Assembly (NCBI GenBank): GCA_945876745.1
Contig: CAMCPL010000009.1
Location: 1 to 64,000 of the forward strand
Direction: 5' to 3'
DNA: 64,000 nt
DNA from: an uncultured Clostridia bacterium
Lineage (GTDB): Bacteria > Bacillota > Clostridia > Oscillospirales > Acutalibacteraceae
Shown here: one piece after another, positions 1 through 8,529 of the stretch
How positions within the stretch are numbered: the first letter of the stretch is position 1
Layout: every line of letters begins with the position of its first letter
The notes under the pieces: model-generated
Databases searched by the model: none
What the model was told of the DNA's origin: nothing
What the model saw: only the letters and a program-made list of their open reading frames with translations
Position numbers and translations under genes: made by a program

Positions 1-2
1 TG

Positions 3-188
3 GATTCCAACATCGAACGCTGGTACTCAATGAAAGAAATTTGCGAATACCTCGGTGTCAGCCGCGACACCGTACTCGCTTGGATAGAAAAAAGAAATAT
101 GCCCGCCGCAAAAATTGGTCGCCTTTGGAAATTCAAGGTCAGCGAAGTAGACGCTTGGATGAAATCCGGTATTGCGGCGGATAAGTAA
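3..188 (+). CDS. Excisionase-like helix-turn-helix DNA-binding protein (5' partial)
   Basis: The open frame enters from the left edge and ends at TAA 186-188, giving 61 visible residues. It shows a compact MerR/excisionase-type HTH (HTH_17 pattern): a segment reading SMKEICEYLGVSRDTVLAWI, then a basic wing with KIGRLWKFKVSEVDAWM. Proteins of this type bind short DNA sites, as recombination directionality factors or as small local regulators; short HTH_17 proteins of this kind are often found beside restriction-modification genes. It lies 11 bases before a small gene and the Fic gene on the same strand, so a role as regulator of the defence island is plausible. The real start lies outside the window. 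Confidence 0.75.
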   Translation, partial: DSNIERWYSMKEICEYLGVSRDTVLAWIEKRNMPAAKIGRLWKFKVSEVDAWMKSGIAADK

Positions 189-199
189 GAGCACGCATT

Positions 200-409
200 A
201 TGAACGAAGAACGCTTAAACGCTTTTGAAAAAATGCTTTCCGACATTCTTGCGCAGTATGACTCGGTTACAGAGAAATTGGCGGTGCTCAAGGCTGAAGG
301 CAAAGAGAAAACTGTTACCTATCGTCAGCTTTTTATAAATAAACTGCAATATCAAACAATATTGTCGTACTACCGTACATACAAACTTTTGGATAATGAT
401 AAGGAATAA
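200..409 (+). CDS. Small protein upstream of Fic, candidate antitoxin
   Basis: A 69-residue, mostly helical, charged protein with no recognised domain. It ends 12 bases before the Fic gene, and the Fic SD (GGAGG) sits in that gap, so the two are almost certainly cotranscribed. Small genes directly before Fic genes can encode antitoxins (the VbhA-VbhT and FicA-FicT arrangements), but I do not see the class I inhibitory pattern (S/T)xxxE(G/N) here, and the neighbouring Fic protein carries its own inhibitory helix. The antitoxin role is therefore inference from position only. Its own SD is weak. Confidence 0.55.
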   Translation: MNEERLNAFEKMLSDILAQYDSVTEKLAVLKAEGKEKTVTYRQLFINKLQYQTILSYYRTYKLLDNDKE

Positions 410-421
410 CGGAGGTGCGAA

Positions 422-1027
422 ATGGCACTTGAAAATAGATTAGGGCTGACAAGCTCTGCCGACCTTGCCCGTGAAGAAGAACGAATCAGCAAGAAAAAGG
501 CTGCTGAACTTTTTGAAAAGGGTGTTTTAGATGATCTTCCTGTCGGCAAGTTTTCTACATTGCAAGCAATCCATAAATACCTCTTTGAGGACATTTACGA
601 CTTTGCAGGCGAACTCAGAACAGTCAATATTGCAAAGGGCAATTTCCGTTTTGCGCCTTTAATGTACTTGCAAGCGGCGCTTGAGAACATCGATAAAATG
701 CCGCAGTCAAACTTTGACGAGATCGTAGAAAAGTATGTTGAAATGAATATTGCCCACCCGTTCCGAGAGGGTAACGGTCGCAGCACCCGCATTTGGCTCG
801 ACCATATCTTAAAAAACGAAATCGGCAAGGTTGTCGATTGGAGCAAGGTGGATAAGGAAGATTATCTGCTCGCAATGGAGCGTAGCCCAATTAAAGATAT
901 AGAAATAAAACACCTTTTAAAAGCGGCACTAACCGATGAAGTTGACAGTCGTGATGTCTATATGAAAGGCATCGACCACAGCTACTACTACGAAGGATAT
1001 ACAACCTTTAAGACGGAAGAACTGTAA
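422..1027 (+). CDS. Class III Fic protein (protein AMP-transferase) with C-terminal inhibitory helix
   Basis: 201 residues. The Fic core motif HPFREGNGR is at residues 112-120, with catalytic His112, and the flap and N-terminal helices match the compact NmFic-like class. Fic enzymes move AMP from ATP onto Ser, Thr or Tyr of target proteins; NmFic-type enzymes modify DNA gyrase and topoisomerase IV. Near the C-terminus, SYYYEG at residues 187-192 fits the inhibitory motif (S/T)xxxE(G/N), with Glu191 expected to block productive ATP binding. This makes it a self-inhibited class III enzyme of nearly the same layout as Neisseria NmFic. SD GGAGG precedes ATG 422. It sits in a defence island between a small helical gene and an HNH nuclease. 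Confidence 0.92.
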   Translation: MALENRLGLTSSADLAREEERISKKKAAELFEKGVLDDLPVGKFSTLQAIHKYLFEDIYDFAGELRTVNIAKGNFRFAPLMYLQAALENIDKMPQSNFDEIVEKYVEMNIAHPFREGNGRSTRIWLDHILKNEIGKVVDWSKVDKEDYLLAMERSPIKDIEIKHLLKAALTDEVDSRDVYMKGIDHSYYYEGYTTFKTEEL

Positions 1028-1079
1028 ATAGTTTAAATGTAGTTACAATATCTTTATTTGATTCGGAGGATATAATCAC

Positions 1080-1676
1080 TTGAAAACAGATACTCTTGAG
1101 AAAATTGCGCTTCAATTATTGAATCAAAATAGCATGAAGGCTGTAGAAATTCTCAACAATGAATATCCTTTTACCTTTTTAGATCGTTCAAAGAGAACAT
1201 ATACAGAAACACAAAAAATAAAGCAATATATTAAAGATGGCTTTATAGATAGGTATAGCGGAGAGCGTTTGGTTAATCCCGGGTTGTTAAAAGTGATTTC
1301 TTTTTATCTTCCGAATGATTTTCCGTACCATCCCCATTGGAAAATGGATAAATGTCATAATGCATATTGGGAACTCATTCCTACATTAGACCATATTTAT
1401 CCTATCGCATTAGGCGGTGCTGATAGTGAAGAAAACTATGCAACTACATCAATGCTGCATAATTCAATAAAAAACAACTGGACTTTAGAGCAATTACAAT
1501 GGTCTCTTTATCCTCCGGGAGATATCAAAGTTTGGGATGGATTGACACACTTATTTATTTCTTTAGTTGATGCTGACAAGCAGTTGTTAAATGATTCTTA
1601 TATTAAAAAATGGTACATCCTTTCCACAAAAGAAGAGTTGCTTTCAAAGCCCAAGAATGCATTTGTAGAAAAATAA
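1080..1676 (+). CDS. HNH endonuclease family protein
   Basis: 198 residues from a TTG start with SD GGAGG about 10 bases upstream. The central motif LDHIYPIALGGADSEEN followed by LHNSIKNN is the typical DHIxP...GG...N...N pattern of HNH nucleases, with the metal and catalytic residues apparently present. The N-terminal 90 residues are not recognised. Such proteins cleave or nick DNA, and in this setting a restriction or anti-invader role is likely. The base composition is more AT-rich than the flanking Fic genes, suggesting separate acquisition. The exact target and whether it needs a partner are unknown. Confidence 0.8.
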   Translation: MKTDTLEKIALQLLNQNSMKAVEILNNEYPFTFLDRSKRTYTETQKIKQYIKDGFIDRYSGERLVNPGLLKVISFYLPNDFPYHPHWKMDKCHNAYWELIPTLDHIYPIALGGADSEENYATTSMLHNSIKNNWTLEQLQWSLYPPGDIKVWDGLTHLFISLVDADKQLLNDSYIKKWYILSTKEELLSKPKNAFVEK

Positions 1677-1724
1677 ATACAACTGCAAAAATTATAAGTT
1701 ACTAAAACGAAATGAGGTACAAAT

Positions 1725-2807
1725 ATGCCCGACAAGAATTGGCAATTTGAACTTGAAGAATATATAAAGCAGGGCGAGCCTGAAAGAGCCGAAAAAAGTG
1801 AAGCGTGGCAAACTGCTATCGGCTTGCAGGCGGTTGACGGGCTGAAAACCTCCGAATATTTGCTGGATACTGCAAAGGATCACATCGAGGGCAAAATTAC
1901 CATTGATGAGGCTCAGAAGCGTATTTACAGCTATTATGAGCAGAGATCCACCCGCACCGAAACCGAAAACGAAACAAAGGAAGCGGACATCGTTTCTGCA
2001 AGAATAACCAAGATTTTAGGCGAAAAGGCGTTTCAGTTTTCTCCTGCCGAGTGGATTACCATTCACCGCAGATTGTTTGAGGGCGTATTTGACCACGCCG
2101 GACAAATCCGAAAGTACAACATTTCCAAAAAGGAATGGATACTGAATGGCGAAACGGTTATCTACGCAGATTTTAACAGTATAAAAGATACTTTGGATTA
2201 TGATTTTGCCACCGAAAAGCAGTTTTCCTATTAGGGACTGTCCGTTGAAGCATCGGTGAAGCACCTTGCAAAATTTGCATCGGATATTTGGCAGATTCAT
2301 CCCTTTGGCGAGGGTAACACAAGAGCCACCGCCGTGTTTATGATTAAGTATATGAAAACCTTTGGGTTCCGTATCAATAACGATGCGTTCCGTGAAAACT
2401 CTTGGTACTTCCGCAGCGCACTGGTTCGAGAAAACTATAACGATTTGCAAAAAGGTATTCATTCCACCACAAAGTATTTGGAATTGTTTTTCTCAAACCT
2501 TCTGCTCGGCACATACTACGAATTAAAGAATTGCTATATGCACGTTGATTTTGTGGATGAGAACACTTCCCAAAGTATCAATCCAAAAGTTTCAAAGTAT
2601 CAATTTGATACTTTAGACTGTACTTTAGAAGAGCTTGCGGTTTTAGAATTGGTTGCAAAGAATCCGACGATGAAACAGCAAGATCTCGTTGAAGCAACAG
2701 GAAAATCTATTGCAACGATTAAGTGAATTATGAAATCACTGCAAGATAAAAACTATATCCGCCGTGAAAGCGGCAAACGCTACGGCAAATGGGAAGTTTT
2801 GGTTTAA
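1725..2807 (+). pseudogene. Second Fic-family gene with C-terminal winged helix, broken by two in-frame stops
   Basis: One continuous frame from ATG 1725 to TAA 2805-2807 reads as a full Fic-family protein of about 360 residues, but is cut by TAG at 2232-2234 and TGA at 2724-2726. The Fic motif HPFGEGNTR lies just after the first stop; GNTR replaces the usual GNGR, as in a recognised subgroup. After the Fic domain comes a winged-helix segment for DNA binding, and the last 26 codons beyond TGA (ending GKWEVLV) complete it. Each stop is one substitution from a sense codon (TGA from CGA, for example), so these are not frameshifts. The first stop removes the catalytic motif. An ATG at 2256 could restart a fragment, but nothing indicates function. 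Confidence 0.85.
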
Positions 2808-2831
2808 CATATAAGAATAGAGGGATTGATT

Positions 2832-3737
2832 ATGAATTTAAAGACTTTATCTTCAGAAGGTAAAATCGCATATTTGATTAAACCTATTTTGAAAGTATTG
2901 CAAGAAGCAGGCGGTCAATTAGAGCGTTCTGAAATCAAAGAACGCATTGCTGATATGGATGACCAAATTGCTGAATATTCTGTGCTTGAAAAGAAATCAA
3001 AACAAACCGGTAACACATATAAAGAGTTTAATTTCAAGTTTAATTTTGCGATTAAAGATTTATATTTTAATGACTTGTTGACATACACAGATTCATCTCC
3101 TGTTACTTTAACAGAAAAAGGATTATATCTAGATGTTGATAAGCTTGATGTTCAAAAAGAAATTATTGAGCCATCAAAGAAGCATTGGGAAGAACTGAGC
3201 AAAAACAACAAGAAAAATAAAGTTGTTGATATCAGTGATAACGAAGAAGAAACACAAGCCGAAGAAAAAATAAAGGATGATTTCAAGGAAGCACTGCTTG
3301 CCGCCATTGCCAAAATGTCTCCCAAAAAGTTCGAAGCTTTTTCAAGAGCATTATTAAACCGAATGGGCGTTGAGTTCACTGAAAAAGGTGTTCAAATCAG
3401 CAATGACGGTGGTATTGATGGTTACGGATATCACATCGACGCTAATGATTTCAGAACCACAAGAGTAGTTATTCAGTGCAAACGATACAACGTCGCTCCC
3501 GTGTCCGAGCCGGAAATCAACCAATTCTTAGGTGCTATGAATAAGTATCAAGCCGACTACGGCGTGTTTATCACAAACGGTAGATTTACTAATGCTGCAA
3601 GAGTTTCCGCAAGAGAAGGCTCACCCATTACACTGATTGACGGCAACGAATTAGTAAGACTGGTTATAAGATATGAACTGTACATAACACCGGTTAAAAC
3701 ATACGTGTTGGACGAGTTTTATAATACTGAAGAATAA
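2832..3737 (+). CDS. mrr: Mrr-type restriction endonuclease
   Basis: 301 residues from ATG 2832, which has a better-placed SD (AGAGGG) than the TTG at 2826. The N-terminal 100 residues form an Mrr_N-like winged helix; a charged linker follows; the C-terminal half is the Mrr catalytic domain of the PD-(D/E)xK fold, with GGIDGYG near residue 193 and the core VVIQCKRY near 212-219 (catalytic Asp, then Q-x-K). Mrr enzymes cut DNA carrying foreign methylation. It lies 43 bases before hsdM on the same strand, so it may be expressed together with the type I system and has to tolerate the methylation that system makes. Confidence 0.9.
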   Translation: MNLKTLSSEGKIAYLIKPILKVLQEAGGQLERSEIKERIADMDDQIAEYSVLEKKSKQTGNTYKEFNFKFNFAIKDLYFNDLLTYTDSSPVTLTEKGLYLDVDKLDVQKEIIEPSKKHWEELSKNNKKNKVVDISDNEEETQAEEKIKDDFKEALLAAIAKMSPKKFEAFSRALLNRMGVEFTEKGVQISNDGGIDGYGYHIDANDFRTTRVVIQCKRYNVAPVSEPEINQFLGAMNKYQADYGVFITNGRFTNAARVSAREGSPITLIDGNELVRLVIRYELYITPVKTYVLDEFYNTEE

Positions 3738-3780
3738 CAGTATTCATTAATATCGCCAAACACCTATATGGAGAATAAAC

Positions 3781-5529
3781 ATGACAAATAAACAGTTGAA
3801 AAACTTAAAAGATACATTGTGGACGACTGCCGATCAGCTGCGTGCCAATTCCGGCTTGAAGTCCACCGAATATGCCGAGCCTATTCTCGGCCTGATTTTC
3901 TTGCGATTTGCAGATGTAAAATATAGCAAGTTTGAACCTGCAATCAAGGCGGAGTTTGATTCTATCAAGGGAACCCGTATAGAGCGCCCGATTCACGAAA
4001 TTGCGATTGAAAAATGTGGATTTTATCTGCCTGAAGAAGCCAGATATGATTGGCTGCTGAATCTGCCCGAAAGCGAAGACCTTGCCAAAAAGATTAAGGA
4101 AGCCATGGAAGCGGTGGAGAAATATACTGCCGAATTGGAAGATACCCTTCCGAAAGATATTTATTATAGCGTTAACAGCGAAGATGATCCGCTCGTATTG
4201 GCTAAGCTCTTAAAGAACTTTAAGGATATTCCTGCTGATGTGGAGCTTGACATCTTCGGTGAGATTTATGAATACTTCCTGTCCGAATTTGCACTGGCTG
4301 AAGGCCAGGGCGGCGGTGAATTCTTCACCCCTGCATCCGTTGTCCGTTATATGGTTGAAGTTCTTGCACCTACTGAGGGTAAGATTCTTGACCCTGCCTG
4401 TGGCAGCGGTGGTATGTTCGTTCAGACCGCTCATTATATCGAAAAGCACAAGGCACAGGGTAAACAGATGAACTTGCGTGCTTATGGCGTGGAAAAGACC
4501 GGTGCGACTGTTCGACTGGCGAAGATGAACCTTGTCCTGAACAATGTTCGTGGCACCATTACCCACGCAAACTCCTATTACCGTGATCCATACGACAGCT
4601 TCGGTAATTTCGACTATGTTATGGCAAATCCCCCTTTTAATGTAGATGGCGTAGAACTGGATCAGGTAAAAGAGCAGCCCCGCTTCAACACATACGGTGT
4701 ACCTCAGAACAAAACCAAGAATAAGAAGAAAGATGCCAAGGAAACCGTTCCTAACGGCAACTATCTTTGGATCAATCAGTTTGCAACTGCGCTGAATGAT
4801 ACCGGTCGTGCTGCTCTGGTTATGGCAAACTCTGCGTCTGATGCCGGCAACAGCGAAAAGGACATCCGTGTAAAACTGATTGAAAGCGGCATTATCAGCC
4901 AGATGGTCACGCTGCCATCTAATATGTTTACTTCGGTAACGCTGCCTGCTACCTTGTGGTTCTTCGACAAGGCGAAGGTAAAGAAAGATGAAATCCTGTT
5001 TATCGATGCCAGAAATATCTTTACCCAGATTGACCGTGCTCATCGTAAATTTTCCGATGAGCAGATTCGAAACCTCGGTATCATCACCAGACTGTACGAA
5101 GGTAAAACGGAGGACTTTGAAGCTCTGTTGGCTGATTACCGCACGAAATTAGATGAGGCTCCGGAAGTCTCTGATGATGAAGATATTATGCCTAAGAGCT
5201 ACTGGCAGTCCAATATTGACTGGCTGACAGAACGATTCCCAGAAGGAAAATACAGAGATATTGTCGGTCTGTGTAAGGTAGCAACAATCGGCAAGATTTA
5301 TGATGACAAAGGAAAGCTCATCGGCTACGAAGATGACAGCATTGGCGATCAGGACTTTTCTTTGAATCCGGGCCGCTATGTCGGTGTTGTGATCGAGGAT
5401 GACGGCTTAACCCAGGATGAGTTCAAGCAGAGAATGATGGCGTATTACACGGCTCTTTCCAAGCTGAACGAAGAAGCACATGGCTTGGAGAATAAAGTTA
5501 TGGATAATATTCAGAAGTTGATGGGGTAG
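3781..5529 (+). CDS. hsdM: Type I restriction-modification system, methylation subunit HsdM
   Basis: 582 residues. The N-terminal HsdM_N helical domain (about 1-150) is followed by an N6-adenine methyltransferase domain with the AdoMet-binding motif LDPACGSGG at 203-211 and the catalytic motif NPPF at 283-286. HsdM forms M2S with HsdS for host methylation and R2M2S for restriction. The length is normal for the family. SD GGAG precedes ATG 3781. It is the first gene of hsdM-hsdS-ATPase-hsdR, and hsdS starts 4 bases after its stop. Confidence 0.96.
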   Translation: MTNKQLKNLKDTLWTTADQLRANSGLKSTEYAEPILGLIFLRFADVKYSKFEPAIKAEFDSIKGTRIERPIHEIAIEKCGFYLPEEARYDWLLNLPESEDLAKKIKEAMEAVEKYTAELEDTLPKDIYYSVNSEDDPLVLAKLLKNFKDIPADVELDIFGEIYEYFLSEFALAEGQGGGEFFTPASVVRYMVEVLAPTEGKILDPACGSGGMFVQTAHYIEKHKAQGKQMNLRAYGVEKTGATVRLAKMNLVLNNVRGTITHANSYYRDPYDSFGNFDYVMANPPFNVDGVELDQVKEQPRFNTYGVPQNKTKNKKKDAKETVPNGNYLWINQFATALNDTGRAALVMANSASDAGNSEKDIRVKLIESGIISQMVTLPSNMFTSVTLPATLWFFDKAKVKKDEILFIDARNIFTQIDRAHRKFSDEQIRNLGIITRLYEGKTEDFEALLADYRTKLDEAPEVSDDEDIMPKSYWQSNIDWLTERFPEGKYRDIVGLCKVATIGKIYDDKGKLIGYEDDSIGDQDFSLNPGRYVGVVIEDDGLTQDEFKQRMMAYYTALSKLNEEAHGLENKVMDNIQKLMG

Positions 5530-5533
5530 CAAT

Positions 5534-6661
5534 ATGGAATTTACATACTGTAAACTTATAGATGTACTGAGTGATATACATAGTGGTGGCACCCCCTCTA
5601 CCGAAGAATCGTCGTATTGGGGTGGGAATATTAAATGGCTTTCCTCTGGCGAAACAAGTCAAAGGTTTATTAGTGACACAGTTGACAAAATAACAGAAGA
5701 AGGCGTTAAAAATTCATCCACTAAACTGGCTAAAAAGAATAATATCGTTATGGCATGTGCGGGGCAGGGTAAGACGAGAGGTCAAACATCATACTTGCTT
5801 GATGATATGTATATTAACCAGTCTGTAATTGCCTTAGCAACTAAAACTTCTGTATTACCATTATATTTGTTTTATGACTTGTCATCTCGATATGAAGAAT
5901 TGCGTGGTGGGTCGGATGCGAGTAGCACAAGAGGCAGTATAACAACTACAGCATTAAAAAATATGCCTTTCAAATACCCTGACTTATCAATACAGCAGTA
6001 CATTGTGGACATCCTTTTTGGATATGACTCTTTGATTGAAGCGAATAACCGTAGAATTGAGTTGTTGGAACAGACAGCACAGGAACTGTACAAGGAATGG
6101 TTTGTCCGCTTTCGCTTCCCTGGGCATGAAAATACCAAGTTCGAAAATGGTCTGCCAGAGGGATGGAAATGCTGTAGACTGGGAAAAATTATGTCATTTG
6201 GTGCAGGAAAAACTCGTCCCGAATCTGGCGAAACATATCCTGTTTATGGCGGTAATGGAATTTTAGATTATTGTAATTACTACAATAATGAAAATGCAAT
6301 TGTTATTGGGCGTGTGGGTGCATATTGCGGAACGGTTTATTACGAACCTGACAAATGTTGGATATCTGATAATGCGTTGTTTGCAGAAAGCAAGAATAAT
6401 GCACATTTTTATAATTATTACTTGCTTAAAAATATGAATCTCAATACTCGCCAAATAGGAACTGGACAACCACTGATAACGCAGAGTTTATTGAATAAAA
6501 TCAAAATCTTACTTGCTCCAGACTGGCTTATTTTGAAGTACGATAGAATAGCATTTGACTTGCTAAAGAAACAGAATACATTAAGAAAGCAGAATATAAA
6601 TCTTGCGGAGCAGCGTGATATGTTGTTACCTCGCCTGATGAGCGGTAAACTGGAGGTGTAA
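5534..6661 (+). CDS. hsdS: Type I restriction-modification system, specificity subunit HsdS
   Basis: 375 residues with two target-recognition domains. TRD1 (about 1-150) contains the common early motif SGGTPST and ends in a conserved coiled spacer with IELLEQTAQELYKEWFVRF near 175-195; TRD2 (about 205-345) is followed by a second spacer ending LLPRLMSGKLEV, typical of HsdS C-termini. The two halves set a bipartite DNA target; the sequence cannot be read from the protein. It starts 4 bases after hsdM and is coupled to the next gene, whose SD (GGAGGT) lies inside the last codons of hsdS. TRD2 is more AT-rich than hsdM, as expected of exchangeable specificity domains. Confidence 0.95.
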   Translation: MEFTYCKLIDVLSDIHSGGTPSTEESSYWGGNIKWLSSGETSQRFISDTVDKITEEGVKNSSTKLAKKNNIVMACAGQGKTRGQTSYLLDDMYINQSVIALATKTSVLPLYLFYDLSSRYEELRGGSDASSTRGSITTTALKNMPFKYPDLSIQQYIVDILFGYDSLIEANNRRIELLEQTAQELYKEWFVRFRFPGHENTKFENGLPEGWKCCRLGKIMSFGAGKTRPESGETYPVYGGNGILDYCNYYNNENAIVIGRVGAYCGTVYYEPDKCWISDNALFAESKNNAHFYNYYLLKNMNLNTRQIGTGQPLITQSLLNKIKILLAPDWLILKYDRIAFDLLKKQNTLRKQNINLAEQRDMLLPRLMSGKLEV

Positions 6662-6663
6662 AA

Positions 6664-8466
6664 GTGATCAAAAAAGTAGAATTAACAAGATTTAAGAAAT
6701 ATAAATCTCAGAAATTTATGCTAAGACCAAATGGCTTAACACTCCTTGTTGGTGGAAACAACTCTGGTAAATCAACCTTGATTCATGCACTTTCTGTTTG
6801 GGAATTTTGTAAAATGATTCTGCTCCATGAAAAAGGTCGTGAAATATTCAATCAAGATGAGTGGAAAAAAGGTGAAGGATTTGGAATGAGTTCTGAAGAA
6901 TTTTTGCCTATTGCAGTACCTTCACTTAACCATTTATGGACAAATCTCAAAACTCAACTTTCTCCAGCTGAAAAAGAAGCTTGGCCCGATGCATATCCTG
7001 GGTATATAATGAGAATAAAATGCACTTGGGATTATAAAGATCAAATTGATAGAATGCTTGAAATAGGTCTTTCAGTGGTTAATGATCGTTTGTTCATTCG
7101 TGTTACTGATTCTAACTTGTGCAGTCAAGACCATTTACTTACTGTTGTATATCTCCCGACATTTGCAGGTGTTTTGCCCAAAGAGAATAAAGCAACTATT
7201 GCAGAGAGGCGTGCGTTTTTGGGACGTGGTATGGCGGGTTCCGTAATTCGCAATATGATATACGATCTCTATTTGGAAGATAAAAAAATGCGTGACACAT
7301 TGTTAGCAGGCAAAAAACGATTAAGTAATTCCGATAAACAAACCTTAAATGAAACGAGCCCATTACAAAAACTGCAAAACAACTTACGCTCGACATTTTC
7401 CTCACAGCTGGAAATTGAACCCTTTAGTGAAGATTTTCATACTGTGCTGAGAGTCTATGAAAGAAAACTGATCCAAGACGATGGAGAATTGACTGTATTA
7501 CCTAAGAGCAAATATACGCCTCGTGATATTATCACACAAGGAAGTGGATATTTACAATGGCTCAGTATTTTTAGCATTCTGTATAGTTCAAATATTGATA
7601 TTCTGTTGTTGGATGAGCCCGACGCTCATTTACATGCAAGCCTACAGAGTGAGTTGCTAAATCAACTGAGACAAGCAGTTGAGAATGATCAAGAGAAACA
7701 GATTTTGGTTTCAACACACTCTGTTGAAATGATAAAGCAAGCTCCGCTGGAAATTATCTTTTCCATGGATACTCGAAAATATCTATCCGAAGAAACATTA
7801 CGTGTCGCAACTCTTGCAGGCATTGGTAGTGAATATTTCCCGAAAATAGACTTATTAAAGAGATACAAGCGACTGATTTTCGTTGAAAACGAAAGCGATA
7901 AGAAAATTTTGTCCATTCTTGGTAATATATGTGGTATTACTTTGCCTGATGAAATTGTATATTGGGCAAATACTGACGATCATGCAACAAGAAGGCGAAT
8001 TTTCGATAATTTGAAGGCTATCATCCCAAATCTTAAGTGTGTAAGTTTAAGAGATCGTGATATGGATAATCCCGATGTGGTAGGTGATGGACTAAAATAC
8101 AAAGCCATAACACTACCGGCGGACAGTCCTATTCTACTTTTGCAATGGCGACGTAAAAATATTGAGTCCTACCTACTATGCCCCAGGGCTATTGCCGAAG
8201 CTGCCGAAAAGTCTGTTGAAGAAGTTAAGCAACATATTCAACAAAAATTTGCGTTAGCAATAGATGATGATGGATATGCAGAAGCCACTCCACCTGAGGC
8301 GATAATTACTTGCGATGGTAAAAAAGTTTTTACCAAGGAAACTAATGGCTTAGAAGTCGCATTTGGATGTAACAAATATGATGTGGCTAAAAAGATGACT
8401 TCCGCAGAAGTTCCGGAGGACATTAAAGTGTTTTTAACCCAAGTAAAAACATTATTCAGTGTTTAG
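6664..8466 (+). CDS. OLD-like ATPase with C-terminal TOPRIM nuclease domain, inside the type I R-M operon
   Basis: 600 residues from GTG 6664, two bases after the hsdS stop. An ABC-type ATPase domain shows Walker A GGNNSGKST at about 30-38, a signature-like segment near 290, Walker B ILLLDEPDAHLH near 313-324 and a switch His in STHS. The C-terminal part carries TOPRIM features: Glu in FVENESDKK near 405 and Asp-x-Asp in RDRDMD near 462. This is the OLD family plan, shared by Gabija GajA and other anti-phage nucleases. Extra ATPase genes between hsdS and hsdR are known as R-linked genes (rloA in Campylobacter). I infer a defence role, perhaps as a second line behind restriction. It is more AT-rich than hsdM or hsdR. 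Confidence 0.85.
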   Translation: MIKKVELTRFKKYKSQKFMLRPNGLTLLVGGNNSGKSTLIHALSVWEFCKMILLHEKGREIFNQDEWKKGEGFGMSSEEFLPIAVPSLNHLWTNLKTQLSPAEKEAWPDAYPGYIMRIKCTWDYKDQIDRMLEIGLSVVNDRLFIRVTDSNLCSQDHLLTVVYLPTFAGVLPKENKATIAERRAFLGRGMAGSVIRNMIYDLYLEDKKMRDTLLAGKKRLSNSDKQTLNETSPLQKLQNNLRSTFSSQLEIEPFSEDFHTVLRVYERKLIQDDGELTVLPKSKYTPRDIITQGSGYLQWLSIFSILYSSNIDILLLDEPDAHLHASLQSELLNQLRQAVENDQEKQILVSTHSVEMIKQAPLEIIFSMDTRKYLSEETLRVATLAGIGSEYFPKIDLLKRYKRLIFVENESDKKILSILGNICGITLPDEIVYWANTDDHATRRRIFDNLKAIIPNLKCVSLRDRDMDNPDVVGDGLKYKAITLPADSPILLLQWRRKNIESYLLCPRAIAEAAEKSVEEVKQHIQQKFALAIDDDGYAEATPPEAIITCDGKKVFTKETNGLEVAFGCNKYDVAKKMTSAEVPEDIKVFLTQVKTLFSV

Positions 8467-8529
8467 GATGTTTGTCGTATGTCACATCCATAAAGAAAAA
8501 GATGATATACGTGAAAGATAGGTGATTCT

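Noticed and set aside
2232-2726. In-frame TAG and TGA in the Fic gene as signs of recoding (pyrrolysine, selenocysteine, altered code)
   Set aside because: All other genes in the window end normally at TAG, TGA and TAA, no recoding structure follows the stops, and the residues concerned are not catalytic. Simple pseudogene is the better reading.
4210-5043. Long open frame on the - strand opposite hsdM
   Set aside because: It is a shadow of the codon pattern of hsdM; no SD, no recognisable family.
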